A stretch of 64,000 nucleotides of DNA from Massariosphaeria phaeospora (Eukaryota > Ascomycota > Dothideomycetes > Pleosporales): contig JAADJZ010000008.1 of NCBI GenBank assembly GCA_011032825.1, forward strand, positions 124,001 through 188,000. Reading direction: 5' to 3'. Of the stretch, positions 1 through 11,264 are shown piece by piece. The stretch's first letter is position 1; the number at the start of each line of letters is the position of its first letter. Made by a program: the position numbers and the translations under genes. The notes under the pieces were generated by a model. That model saw only the letters and a program-made list of their open reading frames with translations, did not search any database and was not told the origin of the DNA.

Positions 1-316
1 TTATTTAAAAGCTTGTTTTGTTGAAGTTATGCACGTTGTCGTTGTAAACGCTGTACTTAGCTTTAGTATTTTCTACTAGCTTAAACTACGCGCTAATTGT
101 TTCTAGATTCTCTTGCAGTATTCTCTGCCTATTTTTTGCTTAATTAAACGCTATTTTAAGCTTATTTAATTGCGTTACAAAGCGCCTAGCTTAGTGTTTG
201 CTAACTAGCTTGCTACTACGTACACCTAGTATTTTACTAGCTATATCTACTACTTCGCACAGCCGAAGCGCAAATTCTTGCGAATTAAAGTTAAGAATAT
301 ATTAGACAATTGTTTG

Positions 317-3300
317 AGCAGCTTCTAATCGAACACTACTTTGGCTATTCGAACACTACCTAGCATTATTTCTAAAAACACGCTTAAAAAGTCAAAAAAC
401 GCGGTAACGTAATTGTAGTAACTAGAACAACGAAACGCTAGTAGAGCTGTAAAGCGCTAATTGCCAACGTTGTGCAAAAATCAATTGTCTAATCTCGCTC
501 TAGCTGCGTTGAACGCTAGGCATTGCGAACTAAAGATTTGCACTTAAGAATTGTTGCTTTAACTAGCGCATTTAGCAGCTGCAAGCAATACGTTTGCGGC
601 GAACTTTTAGCACTTTTAAACTAATACTACTTAACAACAACGCTACGCAAAGGCGCGCAGTTAAAAACTTAAGTAGGTATAGTTTTAGTAAGTTAATAGT
701 TCAAATTTAAAACTTTTCTAATAGCGAGGTAGTTAGCTATTTGTACACTAATAGTTTAGCAATTTAGTGCTTTTATATAAGTAACGCTAGAGCAAGCCTA
801 CGCTACGCATAAACGCTAAGTTAAAAGTTATGTTTTATTACTACGCCTAGGCTTGCTAGGCTCGCTACTTCGCTTTCGTTGCTACAGCTACTTATTCTTT
901 GCTTTTAAAAGTTTCTTTCGTTTCTTAGAGCGAAATTGGTTTTGCTAGGTACTATTTGCTTTTCTAAGCGCTTTATTTTAAGCTACAACCTACTCGTTCG
1001 CTTGCCTAAACTAGTTAATGTTTATTAGCTTATTTGCTTCGTAGCCTAGCGCTAGTGCTGCTTTATACTTAGAGCTATTCAACTTAGAGCGCGTTACTAG
1101 CGAAGTTAGCAAAAAGAAAGTAGCTATCGTCGTTTAAGTAACTACTAGGCAGCTAGCTTAACTACTTCGAACTAGAAAAGTAGTACGCTAGGTGTTAGCT
1201 AGCTAAGATAACTTTGCACTTGCGAAAAGCACTTAGGTAGCTTAAACTATTTTAAATAGTAAAGAGTTACGAGCTTTTTAGGTAACTAGGCTAGTAGAAA
1301 TTGTCCGCACAGTAGCTTCTTTAGAGCGCTTTTTGCTTTTAACTTAAGTAGAATTCTTTAAGCGAGGTAGAAGCTTTAGGCAGCTACTTCGTAGAGAGTA
1401 TAATTGCTAGTAATTGTAAATCTCGTTTACTAGAACCTTGCTGTTGCTAAAGTAGATAATATAGTAAAGCTAGTGTTTGCAAAGCAACTTATACGTTTTA
1501 GTAAACGCACCTAAACAAGCACTACCGTAGTTATTAGCTTTTAATTGCTTAAGTTGCTTATTTAGTAATTGTAAAGCAAGAAGTGTAATTCGCTGAAAAA
1601 GCAGCTGAAACTCTAGAACTTTAGCAACCAAGTTAGGCACTTTGCTATAAGCTTAGCTTATTTTAGTTTTGTACGTATTTACTTAGTTCTTAACGTAAAG
1701 GTTTACTAATAGCACTACATTCTAGAAGTAACCTTTGGCTAACACAAGACTTTCTTTAATATAACGATAAAAGCTTTCGCTTTGAAAAGTTGCCTTGTAC
1801 GTAGTTAGCTAGCAGTAAGCTTAGCTAACTTCGCTGCGAATTTAGCTGCAGAAATTAACAATAGGCTTTACCTAGTACTAAAGTTAAGTAGAAACCTATA
1901 GTAGCACTTCGCTTACTTATCTCGAAATAGTAGCTAGTACTTGCTAAGGTACTCTAGCAGTTTTGAAAACTTTTTGTAGTTGTTTCAAATAAACTAGCAG
2001 CAAAGCTCGAACTCTTTAGTAGTAAAAGCGTTAACAAAAGTGTACTACTAGCTTATAAAGCTTAGTCTAGTAGCTTTAATCTTTTCTTTTTCTTTTTTTC
2101 TATAGACTTAGCGTATATTCTACACTTTAATTACTTAAGCTTTAACGTTTTTGTTAATATGCTAGATTCAAAGCTGTAGTAGAACTTAAAGAAAGTTTTA
2201 GTACAAAGCAGCTTTCAACTCGCTATTATTGTTAGTAACAAAATAGAGTAGAAATACTTTTACGTTATTAGCGTAGCGCTTAAGCGCTTTTATCGCCAAG
2301 CTGTAGTTGTTCTCTAACTTGCTATTAAAAAAGCAATACGCTACGTTAAACGTAGTACTAACGCTAGTAATTCCGTTTATATGCAATAGTAGCATATTAA
2401 ACTAGTTTGTTTTGTACGTAGCGTTAAGCAATAGTACGTTAGAGTTTTTTTTTAAAAGTTAGCGTAAAAGTAGGTAAGCGAAAAATACAAACTTTAAGTA
2501 GTTCTTTTTGTTGTATAGGTGCTTTGCGTAGTACCTACTTTTCGCAAAGTTTCTAGCTACGAGCAAATTAATAAAAGCTTTTATGTTAAACTTTCTATTA
2601 AGCTAAGCGAAAGTTAGCTAGTAGCGTTCGTTGTATATATTCTGCAAGTTAATTTTAACGCTTAATCTAATAAGTTCTAATAGTATAGTTCGTGCTAGGC
2701 AGCGTAACTAGTAACTATGCTATATAATACTTCTTATTATACTATCTATTTTTCTTATCTAAAGCAGCGCTAATTTAGTATAGCTAGGCTTGTAATTGTA
2801 ATTAGAATTAACTACTATAAAATTCTACTTACTGCTACTAGATAGCTAAAGCATAGCTTTTTATTTACATTTACTTATACGAGAGCTAGTAGCTTAGCTA
2901 CCTATAGCTACGCTTTTAAACTTGCGCTCTTTAGCGCATCGAAGCTATACAAGCTTATTCTTTTTAAAAAGCTTACTTAATTTAATGCTAACTAAGTACT
3001 CGTAAAAGCGTAAAATTACGTTGATTTAGTTAACTGCTTTTCGATACGTGTATACTAAGTACTATAAAAAAATAAAATCTTGTTTTAGCACAAAAAAAAA
3101 GTCCATCGCGAGTAGAAGAAATAAAGATTAACTAAGTAGAAATAATAGTAGAGCAAGCGCATTTGAACGAGCTTTAGGTAAAGCTGCTAGCGTTGCGCTG
3201 CGATTTTAGCAAAACTAGCGCTTAACTAGTGCAGCTGCTAATTTGCAGCGCGCTAACGTACTCGCTAGCTTTGCGATACTTGCACTTAGTGCAGCTTTAC

Positions 3301-3964
3301 AAGCAGTTGTCTAAAACACTTAGCAACAACAGCAATTAAATGTGCTCGCTAAGTTTAGTACTATTTAACTTCTAGGTAAATTGTTGCAGCGCGTTGCAAT
3401 ATTATTTCACAACTAATCGCAATCTACAGCTTATTGCGCAGGTTTGGTGTTTCTCGCCAAGCGTCTAGCGCTAACTAGCGCTTACTTGCTGCGCTCTCTA
3501 ATCTAGCTTCTGCTAGAAGCAGCTAGCAGCATATAAAATGCAGCGCTAGTGTCGCTATGCAGCGTCAAATGTTCTGCTTTCGCTCGACATCACGTTTTCG
3601 CGGCCTACTTAGCGGCCGCCGATCTGCTACTCGCAAATCTCGATCTTAGCTAATTTTAACACCTATTAGTTGCCTGTTTAGGCTTAGCGCAGGTAGAGAT
3701 CGACTAATCTAACAGCTGTCAACACAGCTGTCATTGCCTATTTAGGTTTAGCTTAGTCGCCTTAGCGACCTTTCCACGCTAGTCGGCGTCGCAGTTTCGC
3801 CGACGCTAGCGTCGCAACCTTGGGTTTTGGTTACAGAGGCTGGTTCCGCTGGCCCAACTTTCGCCCGATTACGTAACCGCGTTTTTTGACTTTTCGAGCG
3901 TGTTTTTGGAAATAATGCTAGGTAGTGTTCGAATAGCCTAAGTAGTGTCCGATTAGAAGCTGCT
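317..3964 (-). mobile_element. Mutator-like element (MULE), about 3.65 kb, inserted in pogo copy B
   Basis: The ends at 317-417 and 3864-3964 are about 100-bp inverted repeats starting AGCAGCTTCTAATCG; their differences are mostly C/T or G/A. The element is flanked by a perfect 8-bp direct duplication ATTGTTTG (309-316 and 3965-3972). Long TIRs, an 8-bp duplication and an internal MULE transposase fragment agree with the Mutator superfamily. The interior is extremely AT-rich and full of stops. The 3' GC-richer stretch (about 3540-3900) is less mutated than the rest. The insertion splits an older pogo copy, so it is the younger of the two. Confidence 0.75.
2120..2425 (-). pseudogene. MULE transposase fragment
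   Basis: Read on the minus strand from about 2425, the frame gives the signature NATYKTN-stop-FNM, then LLLHINGITS. This corresponds to the conserved MULE block DATYKTN..MPLL; the catalytic Asp codon GAC has become AAC and a codon has become TAG. An open stretch of 65 codons (2198-2395) follows. After a frame change the next conserved block is readable as stop-HINKNVKA (Trp turned to TAG), matching the WHINKNV block of MULE transposases. Every lesion is a G-to-A or C-to-T change. The rest of the protein is not recoverable by eye. It cannot be functional. Confidence 0.7.
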
Positions 3965-4282
3965 ATTGTTTGCTCTTTAGTTGCAGTAAGCTTCTGTTAG
4001 CTATTACGTTTTTCAAGAATATGCGTAATTTCGTTATATTAGTTAGTTAAAGTTAAAGAAAGTATGTTAAATACTTTAGCAGCGTAGTAGAAGCTTTAGA
4101 ATTAGCGTACAGTATAGGCATAAAGAGCAACCTAAATTCTGCTTTTTTAATTAGATAGCTGCGCGTTTTGTTGTTAAAGCATATTGCGTTAATAAAAGAG
4201 TTAGTACTACCAAGCCTTTTCAGCCGAGGTAATAGGTTAGCTAAGGTAATAGTAGAATACGTTAGCTACTTAGCAATTATTT

Positions 4283-4363
4283 TAATGTTCTTTAAAATAA
4301 GTTGGTTGTGCTAAGAAATTTTGTTAGATTCGATAATCTGTTAGGTTCGATAATTTAATACGT
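4283..4363. repeat. Isolated pogo/MITE-type terminus
   Basis: Read from 4363 leftward the sequence starts ACGTATT, carries two spaced copies of a TTATCGAA-type subterminal repeat, and then AAAATTTCTTAGCAC. The same architecture and the block AAAATTTCTTGGCAC occur at the ends of the foldback element 28307-29222. TA follows at 4364-4365. It is probably the right end of an older element into which pogo copy B inserted; the other end is not in the window. Bases 4366-4600 are AT-rich with no gene seen. Confidence 0.4.
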
Positions 4364-4714
4364 TAACTTAGTATTTAATATAAAGTACGCTATACTTTAT
4401 TATCTAACTTTAGTTTCTTGGCGCGCAACGCTAACCTATGTACGTTAGACCTAAGTTATCTTTCGCTACCTAAGTCTAGATAACTTGCTGCCTGCGGCGT
4501 ACTATCGGTACGTTAATGCATAGAGTGCTGCCGCCGCTAATAGCCTTAGTAGAGAGAACAAGCAGTTCTGCTATATTAATACTATACTTTTCGCTATTTG
4601 AACACTGCGTATGCTAGGGTATCTCAACAGACGATTCTTGAAAACTCCGCCTATGCCAATGGAATGCCTGAATCCCCCAACACCTTCGCTGAACATCCAG
4701 GGTGGACGAAAAAA

Positions 4715-4895
4715 AACAAAACAAAACGAAATCGTATCAAAACTGACAGTCTTGCGACACGCTCACTCCGCCGGTGCATTTTCAAACGCCGTCCCAAAGA
4801 GAAGGAAAACAAAAACAAAAATGGTATCAAAATAGACAGTCTGAGTCTCGCAATGAATTTCCAGACGCCATCCAAAATAGACGGGAAACAAACCA
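4715..4895. repeat. Imperfect two-copy direct repeat 3' of the PDDEXK gene
   Basis: A unit of about 80 bp occurs twice: GTATCAAAACTGACAGTCT near 4733 and GTATCAAAATAGACAGTCT near 4825. Each is followed by a shared downstream block ending in a GGAAAACAAA/GGGAAACAAA motif. It lies in the 3' flank or 3' UTR of the minus-strand gene at 4934-6454. Confidence 0.5.
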
Positions 4896-4933
4896 AACGC
4901 CAACCTGACACCCATGGGTCCGGCTAGTACACC

Positions 4934-6454
4934 TCACCGCTGCCTCCTCGCTTCAACGTCCTTTGCCACCCTCTCCAAAACTGGCCCCATGAACCTGCCC
5001 CAGAACCCGTCGATTCCCTCATCCATGCCATACTCCAGAATGTTGCCATACAGCCGAGCGAGCCGGAATATGCCAGGTACCGAGTCCGTGAACAGTCCCG
5101 GCACATTGTTGTCGAAGAGCACTTGGACCTTGTCAACGACCGACGCACGGCCGACCGGGACAGTATCCCAGCAAAGGAAGGCGTAATAGAGCTTGTGCTC
5201 GCGCCCGACGATCGTTATGGCGGGTTCGATAAGTGCCGACAGGTCCGGTTTGGGCGGTGCCGACTCTTCTACTGCTGCAGCTGTTGGTTCTTGCAAAGCC
5301 GAGTCGGTTCCATGAGGTTCCTCGGTATGAGCAAATCTAAGCGCCATTTCCGCCTTCTGGCGCAGCGACGCCGCCATCCAGATGCTTATCTGCAGCTGAG
5401 CCTCGTCAAGACTGCCAGCCGCCTTTTTCACCTCAATTCCAGAGAAAAGGGCGAGGCATTGCGAGGACATGTCTGTCGTGTGCGATATCACGGATTTCCT
5501 CAGACGGTTATAGAGCGCCTCATATTTCTCGTGCTGGGGTGAATATGCGAAACAAAAGTCCGTCTTGCGGAAAATGGAACCAGCATTCTCGGATTTCTCG
5601 GTGTCCTTGTCAGAGAAGTCTGCTGCGTAGGAGAGGTACGCCTTGTCAATGCCCTGGGTCTGTACACTTTCTGGCATCCACCGGTCCTGGCCATACATAA
5701 GATTGACCAGGTCAAGCAGAGGCAGTACTACATGTACACACCAGCCGTTCTCATCCTTGTTGGTGTCCTGGCAGTGCTGGGTTTTCCTGAAAATTTCCTT
5801 CACACGGCGCAGTATCTCGTCAGCCTGCGCCGTGGGCAGCTGCTCGCCCGCGGCATATGCCTGTTCCTCGATGGGGTCAAACTTGAAGGATTTCTTGAAG
5901 GCATCGACCGCGAGCAGCTTGTCCTTGAGGCCTGCCGGGACGTAGCCGCTGTGGAGGCTGTTGCGCATTCGCATCCTGAGCCCTTGCAGCGGCGCCATCA
6001 TGTGTTCGGGTATGTCGGGGGCGACGGCTATGCTGTGCTGCACAATTGCTGGGCGCGCCGTTACGAGTGCAGCTTTTTGGCGAGCGGGGCTTTTGGAGCG
6101 GTTCGAGCGATTACTGGCGGCTGTAGAAGTCATCTGCGCGGTTTCTGTTCTGGTGAATGAGTCCGTCATCTCAGCGGCGGACCGGCCATCTTGACCAGTA
6201 CGTTGCCTCTTGGAGGGACTGGCGGGGTCGCCGCGGTAGTCCATGTCGACGCCAGAGTCGTCACTTGCGCGCTTTCGCTGCAAGGGCGATGGTGATGGCA
6301 ACGGCGGAGGAAGGTGGTCGTGGTTGAGCGGATGCCGGCTTTCGGTGGGGGTGCCGGGGCTGTCGAAGACGCTCTGCAGCCAGGCCTCGATGCGATTGGT
6401 GGGGGACTCTGACGCGCGCGACAGATCGATGGCGAGCGGAGATGGCGAGGGCAT
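4934..6454 (-). CDS. PD-(D/E)XK nuclease-like fungal protein (PDDEXK_12 type)
   Basis: Single-exon 506-aa protein. Residues 1-150 are low-complexity, Ser/Pro/Arg-rich and probably disordered, with a possible nuclear localisation stretch (SPSKRQR, about 79-85). Residues 235-470 form the conserved domain: GWCVHVVLPLLDL, then KTDFCFAY (Asp about 299), GIEVKK (Glu 341-x-Lys 343) and DEAQLQ. This is the D...ExK...Q layout of PD-(D/E)XK nuclease folds seen in fungal PDDEXK_12 proteins. The same architecture and almost the same length (516 aa) are found in the gene at 25575-27175. Activity and substrate are unknown. The ATG at 6454 opens a Ser/Pro-rich N-terminus; no better start is seen. GC content is normal and there are no RIP lesions, although a transposon begins 400 bp upstream. 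Confidence 0.8.
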   Translation of the reverse strand: MPSPSPLAIDLSRASESPTNRIEAWLQSVFDSPGTPTESRHPLNHDHLPPPLPSPSPLQRKRASDDSGVDMDYRGDPASPSKRQRTGQDGRSAAEMTDSFTRTETAQMTSTAASNRSNRSKSPARQKAALVTARPAIVQHSIAVAPDIPEHMMAPLQGLRMRMRNSLHSGYVPAGLKDKLLAVDAFKKSFKFDPIEEQAYAAGEQLPTAQADEILRRVKEIFRKTQHCQDTNKDENGWCVHVVLPLLDLVNLMYGQDRWMPESVQTQGIDKAYLSYAADFSDKDTEKSENAGSIFRKTDFCFAYSPQHEKYEALYNRLRKSVISHTTDMSSQCLALFSGIEVKKAAGSLDEAQLQISIWMAASLRQKAEMALRFAHTEEPHGTDSALQEPTAAAVEESAPPKPDLSALIEPAITIVGREHKLYYAFLCWDTVPVGRASVVDKVQVLFDNNVPGLFTDSVPGIFRLARLYGNILEYGMDEGIDGFWGRFMGPVLERVAKDVEARRQR

Positions 6455-6850
6455 GGTGGTGGTGGCAGCGGCAGCGCAGAAGGGCTTATGAAGGGAGCGG
6501 GCTGGCTATGCTACAATGACAAGGTTGCGAGGTTGCGGGGGTGGTGTGGCAAGGGTCGCGTTGGTCGCCCCGCCAGCAGAAAAACCCCGCGGCGGATCCT
6601 TGTTCCGGCCCCGGCTGCATCGATCTCTGCCGAACCCCACATGTCGCGTCACCCATGGGATCTACCTCGAAACTATGTGCTCATCACGAGAGGTGCGAAA
6701 CCGCTCTTTCCATCCACAACCCTGCACATGGATCACGCGAATTTTGGAACCATGGAGCTCGGCATGAATCAATCCTATTCTGGTAGGCTCTTGCGGTTCA
6801 GTTGCTGGGCAAGATTCGAGAAGTGTAAAAGTTTGCGCGAGGAACTCATA
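6455..6850. other. 5' flank of the PDDEXK gene up to the transposon border
   Basis: GC-balanced sequence with open frames on the plus strand that I do not believe, since they are antisense or upstream of the gene. It presumably holds the promoter of the minus-strand gene starting at 6454. No TATA box stands out. The Tc1/mariner element starts at 6851 after TA. Confidence 0.4.
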
Positions 6851-7004
6851 TTGGTGCTCTGCGAAACACCCCGTACACCCCGAAAAGAGATTAGAGGCTC
6901 GGCTGATTATCGGGCAACCGGCAAGCCATCATGCTGCACCCAAATTAGTACTGTAAAATATGTTTTGCCAGTTCCAGCGCTATACAAACTGTATTTAGCT
7001 ACTA

Positions 7005-8868
7005 ACGTACCTCACGGGTTGGTGGATCACACGGGTTCGTGGATCACTTTTGCCAAGCCCCCACCAAAACCACCCCATTCTGGCGCAAAACAGCCCACTT
7101 TGGCCCTGTATAGAGCAATACAATACGCGATATTATTCAAAGTTTACTTTTACTACTTGCTTACACGTACGCGCATTATGCCTGGTCTAATTGCACCGTC
7201 CACACTGCCTTTGAGATAGTTCACCTGCTTCAGCGCGCACCTGCGTTTTTAGCTTCTTTTTATCACTACGCGCCCCAAACTCCTTTAGAGCAGTTAGACG
7301 AGCTTTATTCTCAACTATTAAAGTCTTTTCTGCCTGAATCCGCTTTCTTTTATGCGATCTACGTCGCGTGGCAGCCTTATTTGCCGCTCGAAGCTCTGCG
7401 ATTTTCTTTTGCGCCAACACTAGCTTGTGCGCAATAATAGCTGCCTCTTTTAAGACCTTTTTAAAGGCCTCTACTATAGACGTTGGTAAGCTATCTACAT
7501 GCTTTTGAATTCTTGCCTTCACAAGCGTTAATTGCGACCTAAATTTAAGAGTATTGCTTAGGGTTTGCGACTGCTAGGGCTCGTTATTAATAAGCAGTAG
7601 TAGTAATAGAGTACGCAACTAAACGTCAAGAGCTATTATAACCTGTTCTAGGTTAAATAGAACCAATCCAGCGCTTCGAAACTCTTTTTGGATATTACTA
7701 AAAGTAATTGCTGCATTATAGGCGCGTATAAAGCATAGTAGAAACTTAAGTTTTGTAATGTAAGTAATATAGTTGCGCATGAGATCTTTAGCTTAGCGCC
7801 TGTACGCTTTTTTTAGAGAAGCAAAACAACCTACATTAAGAGGCTACAGGAGGTGCGATAAGTGCGAAAGCATGCAGATAGTAATAATCTTGTTCTCCTT
7901 GCAGTATTGCTAGAATGCAAGCGAGTTATAGCTCTTATAGCCGTCAATTGCGAGCAGTTGGTAAGTACTAACTACTCTCTTCTTTGTATGCTCATCAAAG
8001 TGCTTTAACTACTGCAAGCTAAGCTTATTTGTCGTCTAGCTGTTCTTAGAGACTGCAATAACCTAGTCTTAAAGCAGATTCTCTTTTTTGTACCAAGCAA
8101 AGAGGTAATAGCAGCTTTTAAAAATAATAAAAAGTAGAATAGCCTACTTTGTTGCGTTGATGCTTTGGATGACTGTTGTTTACTTTCTATTGCTTTGCTG
8201 TATTGCCTTTAGCCGTCCTCGTTTCTCTAAAGCTGTAACAACTGCTTTAGATAATATCTAGCCTATTATAAAGCCTGTCTTGTTAAAGTTGTACGTATCT
8301 TTATCCTAGATGCTGTACTTGGCTTTGATGTTAGCTACTAGGCTAAACTAGCTCTAGATAACTTTTGGATTCTCGCAAAGCGCTTTTTTGTAATTGTACT
8401 TGCGATTAAACTTTATTGTAAACTTAGAGCAGCTTTTAACCTACGTACTAGGCTAGTTTAAGCTAACCTAGCCTAGATTGCGCTTTGCGCGCAAGAAATT
8501 GGCTATATCAGCTACAGCTGCGAGCCTAAAAAAAAATCCGCGCGTAATAAGCTTAAGTATATGCTCAATAACTACGCTCTCTTTAGTCTTTGTTAGATTC
8601 TTTAATTTAGGCTAGCAATCTACTTGTAGAGTCTGTTCTGCGCGTTGGCAGCTTAGTAATAATTAAGCAACGTTGTAGATAGCTGCAGCGCGTTGCTAAA
8701 AAAGTATCGCGTTTTGTTTAAAAGCCTAAAGAGTAGTTTGTATCTAACGTTCTGTAGAAGGCTTTACCTAGTGTTGTTGTTAAAGCATCGCGTGCATAGG
8801 TAGAGTTGGTAGAAGCTTGGCAAAAGTAATCTACGAACTCGTGTAATCTACTAACTCGTAAAGTACGT
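7005..8868 (-). mobile_element. Complete pogo-family element (copy A), 1864 bp
   Basis: The terminal inverted repeats run for at least 54 bp, starting ACGTACCTCACGGG at 7005 and ending with its mutated complement at 8868. Both are flanked by TA (7003-7004 and 8869-8870). Each end carries two spaced subterminal repeats of the type GGTGGATCAC/CGTGGATCAC. In this 54-bp comparison the two ends differ at nine sites; at every one the left end has C or G and the right end has T or A. The transposase reads on the minus strand, with its C-terminus near the intact left end. Confidence 0.85.
7150..8800 (-). pseudogene. pogo/DDE_1 transposase, RIP-inactivated
   Basis: The minus-strand frame can be followed from about 8800 to 7150. 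Recognisable blocks in order are an N-terminal helix-turn-helix region; PKLKNLTKTKESVVIEHIL; DKDTYNFNKTGFIIG (family DEDTYNFDETGF, with the Asp and Glu codons altered); LLAIDGYKSYNS (family DGHESHNS); PLNVGCFA; and a coiled C-terminal region that stays open for 111 codons (7187-7522). The protein ends in a CCHC knuckle, CGRCN-stop-TRHNARTC, with an in-frame TAG. Many TAG/TAA stops make it non-functional. Catalytic Asp losses match G-to-A RIP changes. This is a common fungal pogo lineage with a terminal zinc knuckle. Confidence 0.85.
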
Positions 8869-8870
8869 TA

Positions 8871-11264
8871 TCGTTGTTGTTTTCTGTTCAAATCTAAGGC
8901 TCGTATTGCTTATATTTTTAGTGTTAAGTTGCTAGCGGCAGCTAAACTAAGCGCTTGTTTTCTTCGCTTGCTTGTGCGTTATCTGAAATTAATGTTTAGT
9001 TTAGTTAGCAAATGCTCGCGCAAAACGCCTACGCTGTTTAAACAAGACATTAATTTGCTAAATACAAAAAAAGCGAAGGTTACTAACAAGCAAAGCAAGC
9101 AACTTATTTAGAATCTAATTAAGCTGCTGCAGCGCAAACCGTTAGGCGAGATTTCTAGCAATACTCAAATCTAGTTATTTTTAGCTGCCAAATCTTTGTT
9201 TATACGCGAATACGATAAAAACAATAAGCTAAGCAATTCGCTAAGCAATCTAGTGCCTAAAGAAGTTAAGTTAGCAAATAACAGTAAAAGAAGTAGTACA
9301 AAGAATAAAGTTAACAATAAAGTTGCAAAAACTGCAAGCGCAAAGACTACTTCTTATATACTAGTTTTTTAAGTAGAATTAACTTAAGCGTTTAGCTCGC
9401 AAGTGCGCGCTTGGCTAAGCTAGCAATTGCAATTGCTATCGTTTTAAAATAAAGTTTCTGCAAGTACTACTGTAAATGTAAAATAAAAAGCTTTATTTAG
9501 AGATTCTAACAAAAACGGTATACCTAAAGCCAACGACAGCGAGCTTAGTTAGCTTTTTAAAATTATAAATTGTACAAAACTGTAGTAGTAAGCTAATTAA
9601 GTAGTTGAAAATCTTGCGCTTCGCTAAGTAAGCATTTGAAGCATATGCGCTACTATATACCTAGCAAAGCAAAACAAGAAAAATAAAGCTATAAAAGGTA
9701 TTTGCAAAGATAATTAAATAAGCTTTAAGCGCGTTAAGTTGTTAGCTAAGTAGATTGTTAAGAGTACAAGCTACAAAACTTACATAGACTTCAACTTAAT
9801 TCTAACAAAGAATACGCTACTCGAAAGCGCTTTTTAGCGAGTTTAATTTTAAGCGAGTACAGTAGTTTGAATTCGCTTACAAATCGCTACCTAGATATAG
9901 AAAAAAAGCTTTAATTAAGCAATACAAGCAAAAGTTGCAAGTAATAGTTCTATTGTAGGCATTAGAAATCGTTAGCAGTGCTAAAACGCTAGCTGCTAGA
10001 ATAAAAGCTACGTTTGTTAAGTACTACAAAGCAACGTTAAGCGTTTTAAAAACTACTACCTAGCTAACGACTATATTATCGCGATGTAAGCACGAAAGTG
10101 TCAAAACAGCTAATTTACAAAGCAAATGCTATTTAATATTGTAAAGTTAGCGCTGCTAAAGTACAAAGATAATAGAGCAACTAAAAATAAGCGAAAACGT
10201 ACTAGCGCTTGCTCGACGAAAGCTAGCAGCTTTGTAAGCATTAATAACAGTAGCGAAAAAAGTAGCAAAAGAAGTAGCGAAAGAGGTAGCAAAAGAAATA
10301 GCAAGAAAAATACTTTCGAAGCGTTGCAGCGAAAAGTTTTGAAAGCACAGCTACAAAATTTAGTAGCCAAATCGGCTAGTTAGTTTATGTACGCACTTTA
10401 ACTAGCGCTACAAGTTTTTTTAGCGCTGCAGCTACTTATTAACTCAAACGTACTAGTTTAAAATTGTATACTATTAAGTAACTAGCTGCTAATTGCTTAC
10501 GAGATATTACAAAAGATTTAGATACATACAAAGCGCTTTTTAGAATAGTAAAAGCTTTGCGATCTTAGCGTTGTTATATTAGTTAGATAAATTAAAGAAA
10601 ACGTGTTTATAAAAGGCTAGTACAACGTTAACTAGATAATAAATAGTAGCTTTAAAACAAGCCTAACGTATAAGATTTAAACGAACTACTTTAGCAAAAA
10701 GCTAGTTTATTTCTTTCTACTACGAGACGTAGCTTTAAGATAGCACTATTAATACACTAAACTTACGGCAGCGAATTGAGAAATAGTTAAAAAGTATAAC
10801 GACACGTTGATACGCAAAAGAAAAAAGTAGCAAGCTAGAAATAAAGCAGCAGCAAGCGAGCAACAAATAAAGCAAACAATAAAAAGCAAAAAAAAGAAAA
10901 AAAGTAGCTAGGCGCTAAGTAACAGCGGAGCAAGCTTTTTTGCGCTTAAGACTACGTTTAGTAGTAGCGCTGTATTAAAGCACAATTTCTAGCTTTTGCA
11001 AAGCACTCGCAAATAGCTTGCAACAAAGAAGTGCAAAAAAAGCCGTTAAAAACGCGTTACTGCAAAAGTTAAGCAAGTTACTTTTAGTACCTACAAAACA
11101 ACACAACTACATTGTATTTTTATTTAACAATTAACGAGCTAACTATTTGTATAAGTTTAAGTCGCGCTTGTATTTTTTTATAATTAAATTATTGCGTTGT
11201 AGTATTGTCGCATTGCTGTAGCAGTTTAAGCAATATTTTGACTGTAACAAATACTAACGCTTTT
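8871..11264. other. RIP-decayed AT-rich DNA, unassigned
   Basis: The sequence is dominated by TA/TAG-rich decay. A few plus-strand stretches still look coding, such as 8929-9111 (60 codons) and 10126-10383, which holds a short repeated Ser-Ser-Lys/Glu-Arg run. Around 10560-10900 a frame can be followed through several stops. I could not assign any of it to a family. It lies between the end of pogo copy A and the Tc1 transposase relic, so it is either a third nested element or part of a larger outer element. No inverted or long terminal repeat was recognised for it. Confidence 0.35.

Larger units (their letters stand above)
1..4262 (-). mobile_element. RIP-mutated pogo-family element (copy B), interrupted, left end outside window
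   Basis: Bases 1-308 match the DDE-proximal part of the pogo element at 7005-8868 on the same strand (for example the stretches around 50-110 and 8310-8370). Bases 3973-4262 continue the N-terminal half. The right terminus is ACGTA-type, with two spaced subterminal repeats (about 4210-4262) followed by TA at 4263-4264, as in the intact pogo element. The Mutator-like element at 317-3964 sits in the middle, flanked by an 8-bp duplication. All coding capacity is lost to TAG/TAA stops and C-to-T or G-to-A changes. The opposite end lies beyond base 1, so the full length cannot be given. Confidence 0.6.

Noticed and set aside
309..3972. hAT element, suggested by the 8-bp duplication
   Set aside because: TIRs of about 100 bp and the DATYKTN- and WHINKNV-like blocks indicate a Mutator-like element, which also makes 8-11-bp duplications.
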